Positions 1-7,370 of a stretch of 13,311 nt of DNA are shown here, piece after piece. Every line of letters begins with the position of its first letter. Position 1 is the stretch's first letter. The stretch comes from Bacteroidales bacterium (GTDB taxonomy: Bacteria > Bacteroidota > Bacteroidia > Bacteroidales > SM23-62). The DNA lies in assembly GCA_016783865.1 (NCBI GenBank), contig JADHVS010000117.1:1-13311 (forward strand), given 5' to 3'. Under the pieces are notes generated by a model. It did not search any database. It was not told where the DNA came from and was given only the letters and a program-made list of their open reading frames with translations. Both the position numbers and the translations under genes were made by a program.

Positions 1-254
1 ATGCAGTCGATGACAGATAAGTATTCCAGGTTCGGCGATCCCTTGTTGTCCCCATTCAGGGTGTTCAACTCCTGTCCGTTCTGCGGAATGATCAGGAAGC
101 CCGGATGGAGGTCTTTGGCATACCCGCTGATGGCCGTCACAAAATCGCGCATCTCCTGCTTGAAATCAAGGTCGGGGTAATCGTCTCCGCAGGAGGTTAC
201 GGACAAGAGTAAAATAATTAATCCGGATGGAATTACAGGTAGGGTGTTTCTCAT
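1..254 (-). CDS. GH114/TM1410-like TIM-barrel lipoprotein, N-terminal part
   Basis: The reading frame is open from the ATG at 254 to the left edge, giving 84 residues. It starts MRNTLPVIPSGLIILLLS and continues into a lipobox, VTSC, with the cysteine at about residue 22. It is therefore a predicted lipoprotein processed by signal peptidase II. After the cysteine comes an acidic linker and then MRDFVTAISGYAKDLHPGF followed by LIIPQNGQEL. That pattern recalls the start of the TM1410/GH114-like family (endo-alpha-1,4-polygalactosaminidase-related TIM barrels) as found in Bacteroidota. If the call holds, the protein would act on amino-sugar polysaccharide at the cell surface or in the periplasm; substrate cannot be judged from this fragment. 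The catalytic part lies outside the window. No clear ribosome-binding site is visible. The 111-bp repeat lies about 75 bp upstream of the start. Confidence 0.72.
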   Translation of the reverse strand, partial: MRNTLPVIPSGLIILLLSVTSCGDDYPDLDFKQEMRDFVTAISGYAKDLHPGFLIIPQNGQELNTLNGDNKGSPNLEYLSVIDC

Positions 255-327
255 TTCGAATGCATTATTATTAAACAAATGAAACGAGCATGAAGAAATT
301 TAATCAATTTCTTAACAAAAGGAGATG

Positions 328-438
328 ATTGACTCTCCTCGCAGCAAGCTGCGAGGAATCATCGATCCTTTACATATATTTTTTATTGCGCTCGCTAACC
401 CCGCAGCAAGCTACGGGGAATGCGCTCGCAGGATTCAA
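328..438 (-). repeat. Dispersed 111-bp repeat, left copy (inverted relative to 13168-13305)
   Basis: Read on the minus strand, this matches 13168-13305 over all 111 bp with four mismatches that I could count, apart from a 27-bp insertion in the right copy. It holds two hairpin cores. One is CCTCGCAGC-AA-GCTGCGAGG at 337-356, a perfect 9-bp stem. The other is a CCCCG...CGGGG pair at 399-418 enclosing CAGCAAGCTA. The octamer gcgctcgc occurs at 388-395 and again at 422-429. Paired GC-rich hairpins in an AT-rich spacer suggest a REP/BIME-like element of the kind moved by REP-associated IS200-like transposases. That link is inference, as no transposase is present here. Open frames across it reflect only its GC content. 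Confidence 0.85.
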
Positions 439-449
439 TTTTTCATGCG

Positions 450-491
450 AGAACGGGAGCAACGAGTGGTTGTACACGTTCTGATTTTTTT
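450..491 (+). terminator. Terminator-like hairpin with T7 tract
   Basis: Outer arms AGAACG (450-455) and CGTTCT (477-482) pair perfectly. Inside them GCAAC can pair with GTTGT across a GAGTG loop. A T7 run follows at 485-491, so on the plus strand this has the form of an intrinsic terminator. No plus-strand gene ends here, since the neighbouring lipoprotein points the other way. It may instead be a further part of the adjacent dispersed repeat, stopping antisense read-through. Confidence 0.35.
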
Positions 492-790
492 AATTACCAT
501 ATTATCAAATAATTATAAAAATTCAAACGTGTAAAATTACGTATTATAATCGAAATGTATATAACGCCTTCTGCTGATCATCGAACTGAGCGGCGAAAAA
601 ATCTATTGAGGAAAACTGCTGGTGAAATAATTCTGTTGCATTCTTCCAGGCCCTACTCCCATAGCTCACACACTACTTCAAAAATCATAAATCGTTAAAT
701 GCGAAGTATTCGCCGAAGGCAAATGCTCCGTATTCGCAAGGGCGGTTGTGATTGTGGCCTTGTGCGTGCCGAGCAATCATTATTCATCAT
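492..790. other. Gene-free spacer between the left repeat and the permease operon
   Basis: I see no supportable gene here. The stretch is AT-rich as far as about 700. From 698 to about 750 it holds a small structured patch: a GCGAA-GTA-TTCGC hairpin at about 701-713, then a second gtattcgc about 30 bp further on. This could be the remains of another short palindromic element, or a weak 3' structure for the permease operon, which ends at 832. There is no T tract clear enough to call a terminator. The 64-residue plus-strand frame from 699 runs through the tandem array and into the antisense of the permease, so it is not a gene. Confidence 0.5.
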
Positions 791-838
791 TCCCACACCC
801 ACACCCACACCCTCGACTCACGACTCACGATTCACTCA
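791..838. repeat. Degenerate short-period tandem array A
   Basis: The plus strand reads as 6-bp units (cccaca, three times) passing into 7-bp units (tcgactc, acgactc, acgattc). The array overlaps the stop codon (832-834) of the minus-strand permease. It has the same character as the arrays at 3291, 5892, 10059 and 11448. Confidence 0.7.
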
Positions 839-3270
839 TAGCGAAGCGCCTTCACCGGATTCATCCGGCCAGCCCGCACTGCCTGGTAACTGACTGAAAT
901 AAAGGCGATTAAGAGCGCAATGGCTCCCGCCAGGATGAATTCCCATGGCTGGAGGTTGATCTTATAGGCATAGTTCTGAAGCCAGTCTTTACAATAGAAG
1001 TATCCGGCCGGCAACGCAATCACAACACTTAACAGCACATAAACCATAAACTGGCGCGACAATAATATGACAATACCGGTAAGCCTTGCCCCAAGACTCT
1101 TCCTGATGCCGATCTCTTTTGTCCTTAATTCGGCTGTATAGGCCGATAATCCAAAAAGCCCGAGACAGGTAATGAATATGGTAAACAAGGCAAATGCCTT
1201 GAATATGTCTCTCAGATTGGCTTCCGATTGATACAACCGGTCAAACCTGTCATCGATAAACTCATAATTGAAATTGGTCTCCGGGGCAATCTTTTTTATA
1301 TATTTTTCAAGCTCAGGGATGAGGTCGCGGGAATCACCCGGGATGAGCCTGATTAACATATTGTTCACCCACAATTGCCTGAATTCCTGACCCACATTGA
1401 ACTCCAGTACCAATGGTTCAATGGTCTGATGCAGACTGGCAAAATGGAAGTCATCCACAACACCTCTGATCTCACCATACTGTCCGAAAAATGAAGTCCC
1501 CCCGGTCCCTGTAGGATATTCAAGTCCCAACACCTCGACGGCTTTTTTATTAAGTAAAAATTGACTCTCACCCTCAGGTGGCGTATCAAAGTTCCGTCCT
1601 TCAATAAGTTTGATTTTCAGCAGATCAAGGAAGTCTTCATCCACCCTTAGAAATCTTAATGAAGGCCGTTCGGCATCTTCCGGAAGATTGTCCGGATCAA
1701 GTCCTTCAACACTAAAACGGTCACCAATAATATGACTTGTTACCGATGCTCCTTCAATGACAGGTATATTGGCCAGCTCATCTTTTAATTTTTGTGGATT
1801 GTTAACGGCCCAATCCCATAATTCACCATTTAATCGCATGTTGATGACATGCGATTTGTCAAAACCAAGGTTTTTCGTACTGAAATAATTCATCTGCCGG
1901 TAGATCACTATGGTAGTAAATATCATAAATATGGAGACTGCAAACTGAAGAACGACAAGGATCCTTCTTACAAAATTTGTCCGGGATGAAGGATCATGCA
2001 ATTCGTGGAGCGCATCAACCGCCCTGAAACCCGAAGCAAACAAGCTGGGGTATAATCCGGATAAGCTTCCCAGTAACAGGATGATCAGGACAAAAAACAC
2101 TGTGTTCTGAAGGGTGAAAATGTCTTCCGAAGTAATGAGCTTTCCGGTAAAATTATTGTAAACCGGAATAATCAGATCGATGAAAAGGATGGAAAGAAGA
2201 GCAGCGATTAATACAGTAAACAACGATTCAGCCTGAAACTGGTTGACCAGTTGAATACGCCGGGCTCCGGCGACCTTTCGTATTCCAACCTCCCTCATCC
2301 TCTTAAATGCCCTGGCCGTTGCAATATTTATATAATTCACCCCGGCAATGATCAGGATAAATAACGCGCCCATTCCAAATGCAATAATGTAGTTGATGTT
2401 CCCATTGGCCTCAATTTCCTCTTCAATGTTCGACCTGAGGTGAATGTGGGTGATTGGCTGGAGCGCGAACGATCCGGTTACATCGGCTGTATCTGTTTCA
2501 GAACTGTAATACTCTTTGCGGAATTCGAAAAGTTTGTCTTTAAGCGTCTCTCTGTCGACACCCTCTTTGAGAATTGAATAGGTATATACTCCTGCCCATC
2601 CGCGATAGTAGTAGAGATCCTCCAGTTTCACCATCGTCATCAGATTGACAAACATCTGCCAGTCAAGCAGGAAGTCACACTCAAAATGAGTTTCCTCAGG
2701 GAAATCAGGAATTACCCCCTTAATGGTGCAAGGATTACCACCAAATAAATAAAGCATTTGACCAACCGGGTCTGATTCGCCGAATATTTTCCGGGACAAG
2801 GATTCTGTAAGCACTACTGAATTTGGTTCTGATAGGGCTGTGGTCCTGTCTCCATACAGGAATGGAATATCCAGGATATCAAAAACGGAAGAGTCGGTGT
2901 AAAATCCATTGTTGTTGGGAAAACCTTTTATATTGTTGGTGTCTGAACGTTCTTCGATATATACCCCACGTTGCACACGAAACCTGAATGTACCCTCAAT
3001 TTCCGGTATTGAATTATTCAGATCTTCGGCCAGCAATGGCGCAGTAGTTGCCCAGTCCCATTCCCCCCTCTCCCCAAATGTTTTGTTGATCACCCTGAAA
3101 ATCCTTTCAGATTTAGGGAAATGTTTGTCATAACTCAATTCAACCCTCACATGATGGAACATGATCAAACTTACTGCCAGCGCAACTGCCAGACCAAGAA
3201 TGTTCAACACGCTGTATAGCTTCTGCCGCCACAATACACGCAGATTAATGATCAAATACTTTCTAAACAT
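832..3270 (-). CDS. FtsX/MacB-type ABC transporter permease (812 aa), second of a pair
   Basis: This is an inner-membrane permease of the type VII (MacB/FtsX) ABC superfamily. One helix lies at about residues 20-40, followed by a MacB periplasmic-core-like region (about 45-285). Three helices at about 292-318, 345-370 and 388-412 form the first FtsX domain. A second single helix (about 436-457) leads to another periplasmic stretch (about 460-685). Three final helices at about 688-711, 735-758 and 776-796 form the second FtsX domain. The cytoplasmic coupling motif appears twice, as EVGIRKVAGAR (about 327) and EIGIRKSLGAR (about 719). There is no Walker motif, so an ATPase must come from elsewhere. 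The start at 3270 gives the expected MFRKYLIINLRVLWRQK lead-in to helix 1. It lies 64 bp downstream of the paralogous permease with no promoter I can see, so co-transcription is likely. This family usually extrudes peptides or lipids or transmits mechanical force to the periplasm. The substrate is unknown. Confidence 0.9.
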   Translation of the reverse strand: MFRKYLIINLRVLWRQKLYSVLNILGLAVALAVSLIMFHHVRVELSYDKHFPKSERIFRVINKTFGERGEWDWATTAPLLAEDLNNSIPEIEGTFRFRVQRGVYIEERSDTNNIKGFPNNNGFYTDSSVFDILDIPFLYGDRTTALSEPNSVVLTESLSRKIFGESDPVGQMLYLFGGNPCTIKGVIPDFPEETHFECDFLLDWQMFVNLMTMVKLEDLYYYRGWAGVYTYSILKEGVDRETLKDKLFEFRKEYYSSETDTADVTGSFALQPITHIHLRSNIEEEIEANGNINYIIAFGMGALFILIIAGVNYINIATARAFKRMREVGIRKVAGARRIQLVNQFQAESLFTVLIAALLSILFIDLIIPVYNNFTGKLITSEDIFTLQNTVFFVLIILLLGSLSGLYPSLFASGFRAVDALHELHDPSSRTNFVRRILVVLQFAVSIFMIFTTIVIYRQMNYFSTKNLGFDKSHVINMRLNGELWDWAVNNPQKLKDELANIPVIEGASVTSHIIGDRFSVEGLDPDNLPEDAERPSLRFLRVDEDFLDLLKIKLIEGRNFDTPPEGESQFLLNKKAVEVLGLEYPTGTGGTSFFGQYGEIRGVVDDFHFASLHQTIEPLVLEFNVGQEFRQLWVNNMLIRLIPGDSRDLIPELEKYIKKIAPETNFNYEFIDDRFDRLYQSEANLRDIFKAFALFTIFITCLGLFGLSAYTAELRTKEIGIRKSLGARLTGIVILLSRQFMVYVLLSVVIALPAGYFYCKDWLQNYAYKINLQPWEFILAGAIALLIAFISVSYQAVRAGRMNPVKALRYE

Positions 3271-3290
3271 ATTTCTTTTTTTTTATAAAT

Positions 3291-3329
3291 CAACTCCCAC
3301 ACTCATACCCACACCCTCTGATCACCGAT
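3291..3329. repeat. Degenerate tandem array B between the two permease genes
   Basis: The plus strand carries irregular ACTC/CACAC units (actccca, cactcat, acccaca). It is weaker than the other arrays but has the same composition and sits in the spacer between the permease genes. It ends just before the hairpin that covers the stop codon of the upstream permease. Confidence 0.5.
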
Positions 3330-3351
3330 CTACGCTACTCGTAGCGTAGAT
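3328..3351 (-). other. Perfect 10-bp hairpin spanning the permease stop codon
   Basis: Arms ATCTACGCTA (3328-3337) and TAGCGTAGAT (3342-3351) are perfect complements around a 4-nt CTCG loop. The minus-strand stop codon (3335-3337) lies within the stem. No T tract follows on the minus strand, so it is not a standard terminator. It could stabilise the 3' end of the first cistron or uncouple translation of the two permeases. Part of the stem encodes the conserved C-terminal LRYE, so coding constraint explains some of the sequence. Confidence 0.55.
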
Positions 3352-5704
3352 TACTGGCCAGGTTGCCCCTTGCTGTCCTCAACGCCTGGTAGCTTACAGT
3401 AACTACAGAGATGAGTCCCAGTGCCAATCCTACCAGTATAAATCCCCAGAGACCGATCTCAGTCTGCTCATAGAACTGTTTTACCATCAATCTCATGATC
3501 ATAATGGAAGCCGGTACGCCAATTACAAATGAGATAGCGGTAAGCTTTAAGAATTCTTTGTTGACAAGCAATAGTATTCCCGGGAGATTGGCTCCGTGAA
3601 CCCTCCGTATCGATATCTCCTTATTTCGCTGTTGCGTTGAAAAAATGGATAATCCCAGCAAACCAAGACACGAAATAAATATGCCAAACAGCGTGAAAAA
3701 GAACACGATCTTCCATGTACTGTGCATCATCTCTGTTATCGTGTCTTTATAATCTTCAAGGAAGAAATAGATAAACGGATAGCCCGGATTGAATTTTTCA
3801 TGTAATTTCTCAATTTGCTGGGTGACCTTGTTCCGGTTCATTCCTGACATTTTTATAAATACAAACCTGTTGGCTCCGGTAAACGGGATGATCAGATTCT
3901 CTCCTCCTAGTTTAATAGGAAAAGAAGAAAAATCTTCAACCACTCCAATAATAGTATATTTGTCTTCATACAAGTAAAACGTCTCGCCAACAGGATCCTC
4001 AAGTTCGATTGCCCGGGCCACGGATTCATTAATGACAATGGCATCGGTGGAATCAGTCGGGTACTCTGATGAGTAAAAACGGCCCTTAACAAGGTTCATC
4101 CCAAGCGTTTGATCAAAGTCATATCCGGCCCACATGACCCTTGCAAGTGCATTGGATGCATCGGGTTCAACTCCCCATTCAAATTCACCCTGGTCTACAA
4201 ATAACGGATTGTGAGAAGCAGTGGATACATTTTCGACTTCAGGCAATTGTAACAGGCTGAATTTAAAATCAGAATAATTATCATCCAGGTCACCCCTGGC
4301 AGGAATATACATCAGGTTTTCCTGTCGCAGCCCATACCCCAGACTGCTTAGTAAATCGTATTGTTTATAAATATATATGGAGCAGATCACGAAAATGATG
4401 GAGAATGAAAACTGAATCACGACCAGTATTTTTCGTATCGATCCGCCTTTTCTGGATGAGATAAATGATTTCCTGATTACATCAAGAGGCTTAAATGAGG
4501 AGAGAAAAAGGGCCGGATAACTGCCTGCAATTAAGCTTGTCAGGATAAGGATTCCTATCATCGAGAAAATAATAACCGGGTTGCCAAGCTCCAGACTTAT
4601 ATCCGCTTCAAAATATTGATTGAACCTGGGAAGTGACAGGTCGACAATTAATATGGAAAGATTTAATGCAATGAAAACGATGATCAGTGTTTCACCAATA
4701 AATTGCCGGATCAGTTGCCAGCGTGTGGCACCGATCACCTTTCTGATACCCACCTCCAGGGTTCTGTCAACAAACCGGGCCGTTGACATATTCATGAAAT
4801 TTATGCAGGCAATGATCAGGATCAGGGCGGATAGCAAGGAGAACATGAGAACACCATATATCCCCTTCGACTCACCCTTCAAATGTTGATTTTTGAAGGG
4901 TAACAGCTTTTGAACAGTTTTAATTTCAGGATCCAGCTTGTCTCTGAAAAATGATGGCAGGCTGTCACTTATCACTTTCCACTCTGATGGATTATCAATG
5001 TACAAATAGGTAAAATAGGGATTACCTTCAAATCCCTCCGTACGCGCTCCCAGGTCATTCAGGAAATCGAACGGAACGATAAAGTCGAACTGAAGGGTGG
5101 AATTTTCAGGGAATTCCCGGCAGACCCCGGTAACCCTGAAATCATATTCTCTGGCTATCCGGATCACCTGGTCAAGCGGATCATCATCCCCAAAATATTT
5201 CTGAGCCATCTCTTCTGTGAGCACAATGGAATAAGGTTCTTTCAGGGCAGTTGCCGGGTTGCCCCTGGAGAAAGGGAATGAGAACATTTCAAAGAAGCTT
5301 GAATCTGCGGCTAAAATGTTTGACTCAACAAAACTTTTGGATATATCCAATACTCCTTCGCCGGATAGGGTATCCAGGTTAATCCAGCTTAACAGAAGCT
5401 CCAGACCATTGTGGATCCTTGTCATATTTGTGATTTCCGGGATCTCATCCAGTAAGGCAGGTCCGCAGCTTGGTCCGCAACGATCCGTTAGTAATTCACC
5501 CGTACTCATTTCAAGGGTTTGCTCAAAAATAAACAGGTGATCCAGGTTTTCATGAAACCGGTCGAAACGGATCTCATTCCAAACCCACATAAAGATCAGC
5601 AGGGAGCATGACAGACCGATAACCAGACCGGCCAGGTTCAGTATCGAAAAAACTTTATTCCTGCCAATCACGCGAAGAGTGAGTTTAATTATGTTCCTTA
5701 TCAT
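3335..5704 (-). CDS. FtsX/MacB-type ABC transporter permease (789 aa), first of a pair
   Basis: This is a paralogue of the 812-residue permease with the same plan. Helix 1 is at about residues 20-42, then a MacB-like periplasmic core (about 45-280). Three helices follow at about 283-305, 338-358 and 376-401, then a helix at about 425-446, a second periplasmic stretch (about 450-660), and three helices at about 664-688, 716-738 and 752-774. The repeated cytoplasmic motif is EVGIRKVIGATR (about 317) and, more divergent, EISIRRVHGANL (about 696). Both paralogues end in LRYE. The ATG at 5704 gives MIRNIIKLTLRVIGRNKVF, a normal lead-in, and the leader is AT-rich without a strong Shine-Dalgarno site. 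It is the first gene of the minus-strand operon. It starts about 15 nt from the predicted sigma-54 transcription start and diverges from the sigma-54 regulator. No nucleotide-binding domain is encoded with it. Confidence 0.9.
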   Translation of the reverse strand: MIRNIIKLTLRVIGRNKVFSILNLAGLVIGLSCSLLIFMWVWNEIRFDRFHENLDHLFIFEQTLEMSTGELLTDRCGPSCGPALLDEIPEITNMTRIHNGLELLLSWINLDTLSGEGVLDISKSFVESNILAADSSFFEMFSFPFSRGNPATALKEPYSIVLTEEMAQKYFGDDDPLDQVIRIAREYDFRVTGVCREFPENSTLQFDFIVPFDFLNDLGARTEGFEGNPYFTYLYIDNPSEWKVISDSLPSFFRDKLDPEIKTVQKLLPFKNQHLKGESKGIYGVLMFSLLSALILIIACINFMNMSTARFVDRTLEVGIRKVIGATRWQLIRQFIGETLIIVFIALNLSILIVDLSLPRFNQYFEADISLELGNPVIIFSMIGILILTSLIAGSYPALFLSSFKPLDVIRKSFISSRKGGSIRKILVVIQFSFSIIFVICSIYIYKQYDLLSSLGYGLRQENLMYIPARGDLDDNYSDFKFSLLQLPEVENVSTASHNPLFVDQGEFEWGVEPDASNALARVMWAGYDFDQTLGMNLVKGRFYSSEYPTDSTDAIVINESVARAIELEDPVGETFYLYEDKYTIIGVVEDFSSFPIKLGGENLIIPFTGANRFVFIKMSGMNRNKVTQQIEKLHEKFNPGYPFIYFFLEDYKDTITEMMHSTWKIVFFFTLFGIFISCLGLLGLSIFSTQQRNKEISIRRVHGANLPGILLLVNKEFLKLTAISFVIGVPASIMIMRLMVKQFYEQTEIGLWGFILVGLALGLISVVTVSYQALRTARGNLASNLRYE

Positions 5705-5729
5705 CTTTTTTGAAATTTATTACTAATTA

Positions 5730-5745
5730 GCCAACTTCTGTGCCA
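5730..5745 (-). promoter_or_regulatory. Candidate sigma-54 (-24/-12) promoter for the permease operon
   Basis: The minus strand reads TGGCAC-AGAAG-TTGGC. The -24 element TGGCAC is perfect and the -12 element TTGGC is close to TTGCW, with the GC pair shifted by one base. Transcription would start near 5719, leaving a leader of about 15 nt before the ATG at 5704. The divergent gene encodes a sigma-54 activator, and two palindromes sit at about -98 and -120, where enhancer sites normally lie. The one-base shift at -12 is the main weakness. Confidence 0.55.
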
Positions 5746-5810
5746 TGACTCATAATGAACAGGATATCAGTAAGTTATAAATAAAAGAAAATAATGTAAA
5801 TGAATTTTTC

Positions 5811-5852
5811 GTCCATCCATGGACATAAAATTGTCCATTTTTGGACAATTTT
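5811..5852. promoter_or_regulatory. Tandem TGGAC palindromes: probable enhancer site for the sigma-54 regulator
   Basis: Two inverted repeats share the half-site GTCCA/TGGAC. The first is GTCCAT-CC-ATGGAC (5811-5824). The second is AAAATTGTCCA (5827-5837) and TGGACAATTTT (5842-5852) around a TTTT loop. Their centres, 5817.5 and 5839.5, are 22 bp apart, about two helical turns, so two dimers would sit on the same DNA face. They lie roughly 100 and 120 bp upstream of the predicted permease start site, as expected for an NtrC-class enhancer. A weak Bacteroidota-type promoter for the regulator (TTTG at 5850-5853, TATACTTT at 5874-5881) would overlap the second palindrome and could allow autoregulation. 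Confidence 0.65.
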
Positions 5853-5891
5853 GTAATATTGTTTTACCATACATATACTTTAAATACGGCA

Positions 5892-5984
5892 CCAACTCCC
5901 AACTCCCAATCCTCACTCTCCCGATTCACCGCTCACTACTCACCACTCACTGGTTTGCACCTCGCAACTCGTAACTCGTAACTT
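5892..5984. repeat. Degenerate heptamer array C, about 13 units
   Basis: The plus strand holds period-7 units along most of its length: caactcc twice, then caatcct, later actactc and accactc, and finally aactcgt twice. It fills the leader of the sigma-54 regulator and ends about 12-15 nt before its ATG. The last three units nearly match array D at 10059. Confidence 0.8.
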
Positions 5985-5996
5985 AATTTGAAACTG

Positions 5997-7370
5997 ATGA
6001 GTAAGGCAGAAGGGAAAATATTAGTCGTGGACGATGATCCGTATATTTTACTTTCGTTAACTACACTGCTGGAGCAGCACTATGCCACGATTCAGTCCAT
6101 CAAGGATCCTGAACAGGTCAGTGAACAGCTGTCAAAGGATTCCTGGGATGTGATTCTCCTTGATATGAATTTCAAACCTGGTGATACATCAGGGGAGGAC
6201 GGGATAAGATGGCTGAAAAAGATCCTCGATCTTGAACCTGCGGCAAACATTATCATGATTACGGCCTATGGTGATGTAAACAATGCCGTCAGGGCCATGA
6301 AGCTTGGAGCTATTGATTTCATTACCAAGCCCTGGCAAAATGAAAAGTTGCTTGGTACGGTTTCATCTGCATACAGGCTGAGTGTGTCAAGAAAGAAGGT
6401 CAGGCAATTGCAGACTCAGAAATCGGCTTTAAGCTCTGCCATCGATTCACAGTATCCCGACATGATTGGAGAGTCACAGGCTATGAAGCAGGTAGTCATT
6501 GACATTGAAAAGGTGGCAACAACCGATGCCAATGTTATCATCCTGGGTGAAAATGGTACTGGCAAAGAGTTGATCGCCCGGGAAATTCACAGGAGATCGA
6601 TGAGAAGGGATGAAGTTTTTATCCCGGTTGACCTGGGTGCACTGTCAGAATCACTTTTCGAGAGTGAACTGTTCGGGCATCAGAAAGGAGCGTTTACCGA
6701 TGCAACAGAGGACCGGACGGAACGATTTGAAGCAGCCTCAGGCGGAACACTTTTCCTGGATGAAATAGGTAATCTTTCCCTGGCTCTGCAATCAAAACTG
6801 TTATCTGTACTGCAAACACGGCAAATCTACCGTGTTGGAAGCAATAAACCTGTTGAAATAGATATCAGGCTTATATGTGCAACAAATCAACCCATCAAAA
6901 AAATGGTAAATGAAGGGCAATTCAGGCAGGATCTTCTTTACCGGATCAATACAGTTGAAATCGATATACCACCATTACGCGACAGATCGGAAGATATCTC
7001 TTTGATTACCAGGTTTTACTTGTCCCGGTACAAAAAGAAATACAGGAAAGAGAAGCTGAGTATACCCGATTATGTGATCAAAAAACTTCAAAAATTCGAA
7101 TGGCCGGGTAACATCCGGGAGTTGCAGCATGCCCTGGAAAGGGCCGTTATTATGAGTGATGGAAGTATTCTGAAAACTTCAGATTTTCAGTTTCTTTCAC
7201 TCGATGAAACGGCCGGTCAGAGAGGTGATGATTATAATCTGATGGACCTTGAGAAATGGGCCATCAGTAATTGCCTTAAAAAACATGGTGGTAATGTTAC
7301 AAGAGCTGCGAACGAATTAGGTTTAACCCGCGGTGCGCTCTACCGGAGAATAGAAAAACATGGTATTTAG
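5997..7370 (+). CDS. NtrC-class sigma-54-dependent response regulator
   Basis: A 457-residue three-domain activator. The receiver domain (about 5-125) has acidic pocket residues D12/D13, phospho-acceptor D56 in VILLDMNF, T89 and K111. The AAA+ sigma-54 interaction domain (about 155-385) has Walker A GENGTGKE (184-191), the L1 loop GAFTDA (231-236) in place of GAFTGA, Walker B TLFLDE (251-256), and FRQDLLYR near 309-316. A Fis-type helix-turn-helix (about 430-455) ends the protein: NVTRAANELGLTRGALYRR. I chose the ATG at 5997. An in-frame TTG at 5988 would add three residues. It should act as a phosphorylation-dependent enhancer-binding protein. Its cognate kinase overlaps it downstream. The tandem palindromes and sigma-54-like promoter in front of the divergent permeases are the obvious target. 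Confidence 0.95.
   Translation: MSKAEGKILVVDDDPYILLSLTTLLEQHYATIQSIKDPEQVSEQLSKDSWDVILLDMNFKPGDTSGEDGIRWLKKILDLEPAANIIMITAYGDVNNAVRAMKLGAIDFITKPWQNEKLLGTVSSAYRLSVSRKKVRQLQTQKSALSSAIDSQYPDMIGESQAMKQVVIDIEKVATTDANVIILGENGTGKELIAREIHRRSMRRDEVFIPVDLGALSESLFESELFGHQKGAFTDATEDRTERFEAASGGTLFLDEIGNLSLALQSKLLSVLQTRQIYRVGSNKPVEIDIRLICATNQPIKKMVNEGQFRQDLLYRINTVEIDIPPLRDRSEDISLITRFYLSRYKKKYRKEKLSIPDYVIKKLQKFEWPGNIRELQHALERAVIMSDGSILKTSDFQFLSLDETAGQRGDDYNLMDLEKWAISNCLKKHGGNVTRAANELGLTRGALYRRIEKHGI

Noticed and set aside
325..534. A 69-residue plus-strand frame
   Set aside because: It runs through the dispersed repeat and the terminator-like hairpin and has no recognisable protein character.
5892..5984. 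CRISPR-like array
   Set aside because: Units are 7 bp, degenerate and without spacers, and no cas genes are present. It is a simple tandem array.
5988..5996. TTG start for the sigma-54 regulator
   Set aside because: It adds only three residues, and the ATG at 5997 begins a normal receiver domain (MSKAEGKILVVDDD).
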